DNA from: Porticoccaceae bacterium
Lineage (GTDB): Bacteria; Pseudomonadota; Gammaproteobacteria; Pseudomonadales; Porticoccaceae
Assembly: GCA_023255165.1 (NCBI GenBank)
Contig: JALRJD010000101.1
Location: forward strand, 1-8,235
Reading direction: 5' to 3'
DNA: 8,235 nt
Shown: positions 6,821-8,235 of the stretch, piece after piece
Numbering within the stretch: the stretch's first letter is position 1
Layout of the letters: every line of letters starts with the position of its first letter
Program-made: the position numbers and the translations under genes
The notes under the pieces: model-generated
What the model was told of the DNA's origin: nothing
Database searches by the model: none
Seen by the model: only the letters and a program-made list of their open reading frames with translations

Positions 6821-8101
6821 ATGGAATTCTTTACTGAATATGGGACGATCCTTATCTTACTGGCAGCCCTCTGTGGCTTCTTTATGGCCTGGGGTGTGGG
6901 CGCAAATGATGTTGCCAACGCCATGGGTACTTCGGTCGGGTCAAAAGCGCTAACCATTAAACAGGCGATTTTGATCGCCATGGTCTTTGAATTCGCCGGC
7001 GCCTATCTGGCCGGCGGCGAAGTGACCTCCACCATCCGCAAAGGCATTGTCGACTCCGCAGTGTTTGCCGACAGGCCGGAAGATCTGGTCTTTGGTATGT
7101 TGTCGGCCCTGCTCGCCGCCGGTTTCTGGCTGCTGATCGCCAGCTTTATGGGCTGGCCGGTCTCTACCACCCATTCGATTGTTGGCGCGATTGTCGGCTT
7201 TGCCGCAGTGGGCGTCTCGGCTGACGCCGTTCACTGGAGCAAGGTGGGCACCATTGTAATGAGTTGGCTGGTCTCGCCAGTGATGGCCGGCACCATCTCA
7301 TTTTTGCTGTTCCGCAGTGTTCAGCATCTGATTTTGCTGCAAGACGACCCCTTCACCAAAGCCAAACGCTATATCCCGATTTATATGTTTTTCGTTGGTT
7401 TTCTGATCGCCATGGTGACCCTGCTGAAAGGTCTCAAGCACGTCTTCAAAGACAATGGTATGTCGCTCTCCTTCTTTGAAAGCGCCATGATCGCCTCGGC
7501 GGTTGGTGTGCTGGTGGCAATTATCGGCGGCTATCTGTTAACCCGCATCAAACGTGATATGAGCCTGGAAACGGATAATCGCTTTGCCAATGTCGAGCGC
7601 GTTTTCGCCGTATTGATGATCTTCACCGCCTGCAGCATGGCCTTTGCCCACGGCTCCAATGATGTCGCCAATGCCGTTGGCCCGCTGGCCGCGGTGGTCA
7701 GCATTGTTACCTCTGAAGGTAATATCAGCGCCAAAGCGATTATGCCGCCGTGGATCCTGCTGCTGGGTGGCGCTGGCATCGTGGTAGGTCTGGCGACTTA
7801 CGGCTTTAAAGTAATGGGCACCATCGGGCGCAAAATCACCGAGCTCACCCCGAGCCGCGGATTTGCCGCCGAGCTGGGTGCGGCGGGCACAGTGGTTATC
7901 GCCTCTGGTACCGGCCTGCCGATCTCAACCACGCACACATTGGTTGGCGCAGTGCTCGGCGTAGGACTGGCCCGCGGCATTGGCGCGCTCAATCTGCAGA
8001 TGGTTGGCTCGATCTTCCTGTCTTGGCTGGTCACATTGCCCGCGGGCGCCGGGCTGTCGATTCTGTTTTTCTTTGGCTTTAAAGCCGCCTTTGGGCAGTG
8101 A
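6821..8101 (+). CDS. pit: PiT-family inorganic phosphate transporter
   Basis: This is a low-affinity inner-membrane phosphate permease of the PiT family (PF01384), which uses a proton or sodium gradient to import phosphate or metal-phosphate. It has 426 residues, hydrophobic over most of their length, with the family's internal duplication clearly visible: GANDVAN at 27-33 and GSNDVAN at 278-284, each followed by a paired PVSTTHS (113-119) and PISTTHT (367-373). Hydrophilic segments occur around residues 165-185 (DDPFTKAKR) and 240-260 (RIKRDMSLETDNR). It is shorter than E. coli PitA (499) but within the family range. GTG (6818) and ATG (6821) are adjacent possible starts; ATG is chosen because GGGAG (6808-6812) is eight bases upstream. 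It is probably co-transcribed with the DUF47 gene. The coupling ion cannot be read from sequence. Confidence 0.95.
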   Translation: MEFFTEYGTILILLAALCGFFMAWGVGANDVANAMGTSVGSKALTIKQAILIAMVFEFAGAYLAGGEVTSTIRKGIVDSAVFADRPEDLVFGMLSALLAAGFWLLIASFMGWPVSTTHSIVGAIVGFAAVGVSADAVHWSKVGTIVMSWLVSPVMAGTISFLLFRSVQHLILLQDDPFTKAKRYIPIYMFFVGFLIAMVTLLKGLKHVFKDNGMSLSFFESAMIASAVGVLVAIIGGYLLTRIKRDMSLETDNRFANVERVFAVLMIFTACSMAFAHGSNDVANAVGPLAAVVSIVTSEGNISAKAIMPPWILLLGGAGIVVGLATYGFKVMGTIGRKITELTPSRGFAAELGAAGTVVIASGTGLPISTTHTLVGAVLGVGLARGIGALNLQMVGSIFLSWLVTLPAGAGLSILFFFGFKAAFGQ

Positions 8102-8217
8102 TAAAAAGCGCCCCAAGATAAGACGGTGCAGCCCAAGGCTGCACCAACTTGCCTCAAAAACCTGGCCTTTAATTATCGCAGCCCCCTGAAAGGCGCGAAT
8201 CTCCTGGTGTTATCCAG
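8102..8217. other. Non-coding region between pit and the window end
   Basis: This region holds the 21-base palindrome and leads into the sigma-54-like element. Apart from those two I see no credible open reading frame with a ribosome binding site, no tRNA, and no IHF-type consensus between palindrome and promoter. Given the downstream promoter it probably serves as the upstream control region of the next gene. Confidence 0.4.
8125..8145. terminator. Perfect 9-bp inverted repeat after pit: terminator or operator
   Basis: GGTGCAGCC (8125-8133) and GGCTGCACC (8137-8145) form a perfect nine-base-pair stem with a CAA loop, beginning 24 bases after the pit stop codon. Position and GC content fit a terminator for the DUF47-pit transcript, but no T-tract follows on the plus strand (AACTTGCCTC), so intrinsic termination would be weak. 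The alternative is a protein binding site for the sigma-54 promoter downstream. The repeat is certain; its role is not. Confidence 0.5.
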
Positions 8218-8234
8218 TTGGCACAGTTTTTGTA
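8218..8234 (+). promoter_or_regulatory. Sigma-54 (RpoN) promoter for a gene beyond the window
   Basis: TTGGCACAGTTTTTGTA matches the -24/-12 consensus YTGGCACGRNNNTTGCW at all specified positions but two. The -24 GG is at 8220-8221, exactly ten bases before the -12 dinucleotide, which reads GT (8232-8233) instead of GC. The left half and spacing closely resemble the E. coli glnAp2 promoter as I recall it. Predicted transcription starts at about 8245, outside the window, so the target gene is unseen. Confidence 0.6.
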
Positions 8235-8235
8235 T

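Noticed and set aside
8125..8145. NtrC binding site upstream of the sigma-54 promoter
   Set aside because: NtrC sites read TGCAC...GTGCA; here the order is reversed (GTGCA...TGCAC), so the palindrome does not match.

Overview
The window is a stretch of ordinary bacterial chromosome with seven protein-coding genes. Every gene is recognisable, there is no RNA gene, mobile element or CRISPR array, and no gap between genes exceeds about 140 bases. Gene content and order (spoT-ridA, oxyR-recG, a DUF47-pit phosphate pair) together with protein similarity recalled from known families point to a gammaproteobacterium, probably on the Pseudomonadales/Cellvibrionales side rather than the enterics. That placement is an inference, not a search result.

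Layout. The left edge cuts into spoT (ppGpp synthetase/hydrolase), which has lost its N-terminal hydrolase domain to the window boundary. ridA follows 18 bases later on the same strand. An atypical SDR-family gene (YeeZ-like) converges on ridA from the minus strand and starts with TTG. Its 58-base upstream gap is shared with the divergent oxyR, whose stop codon overlaps the recG start codon (TAATG). After recG comes a 50-base gap containing a PHO-box-like element, then a PhoU-like DUF47 gene and a PiT-family phosphate transporter, which form a likely two-gene phosphate-uptake operon. The last 134 bases hold a perfect 9-bp inverted repeat and, at the very end, a strong sigma-54 promoter-like sequence for a gene outside the window.

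How the genes fit together. The common theme is stress and nutrient status: SpoT sets ppGpp, RidA clears reactive enamine/imine intermediates, OxyR senses peroxide, RecG rescues damaged replication forks, and DUF47-Pit brings in phosphate.

Most worth a second look: an OxyR whose resolving cysteine (position 208) is leucine, with a new cysteine at 213; the PHO-box-like element, whose geometry suggests repression of DUF47-pit by PhoB; the terminal sigma-54 promoter with a palindrome about 110 bases upstream of its predicted start site; and a hybrid EFKD version of the SpoT RXKD motif. I found no evidence of an entirely new system.
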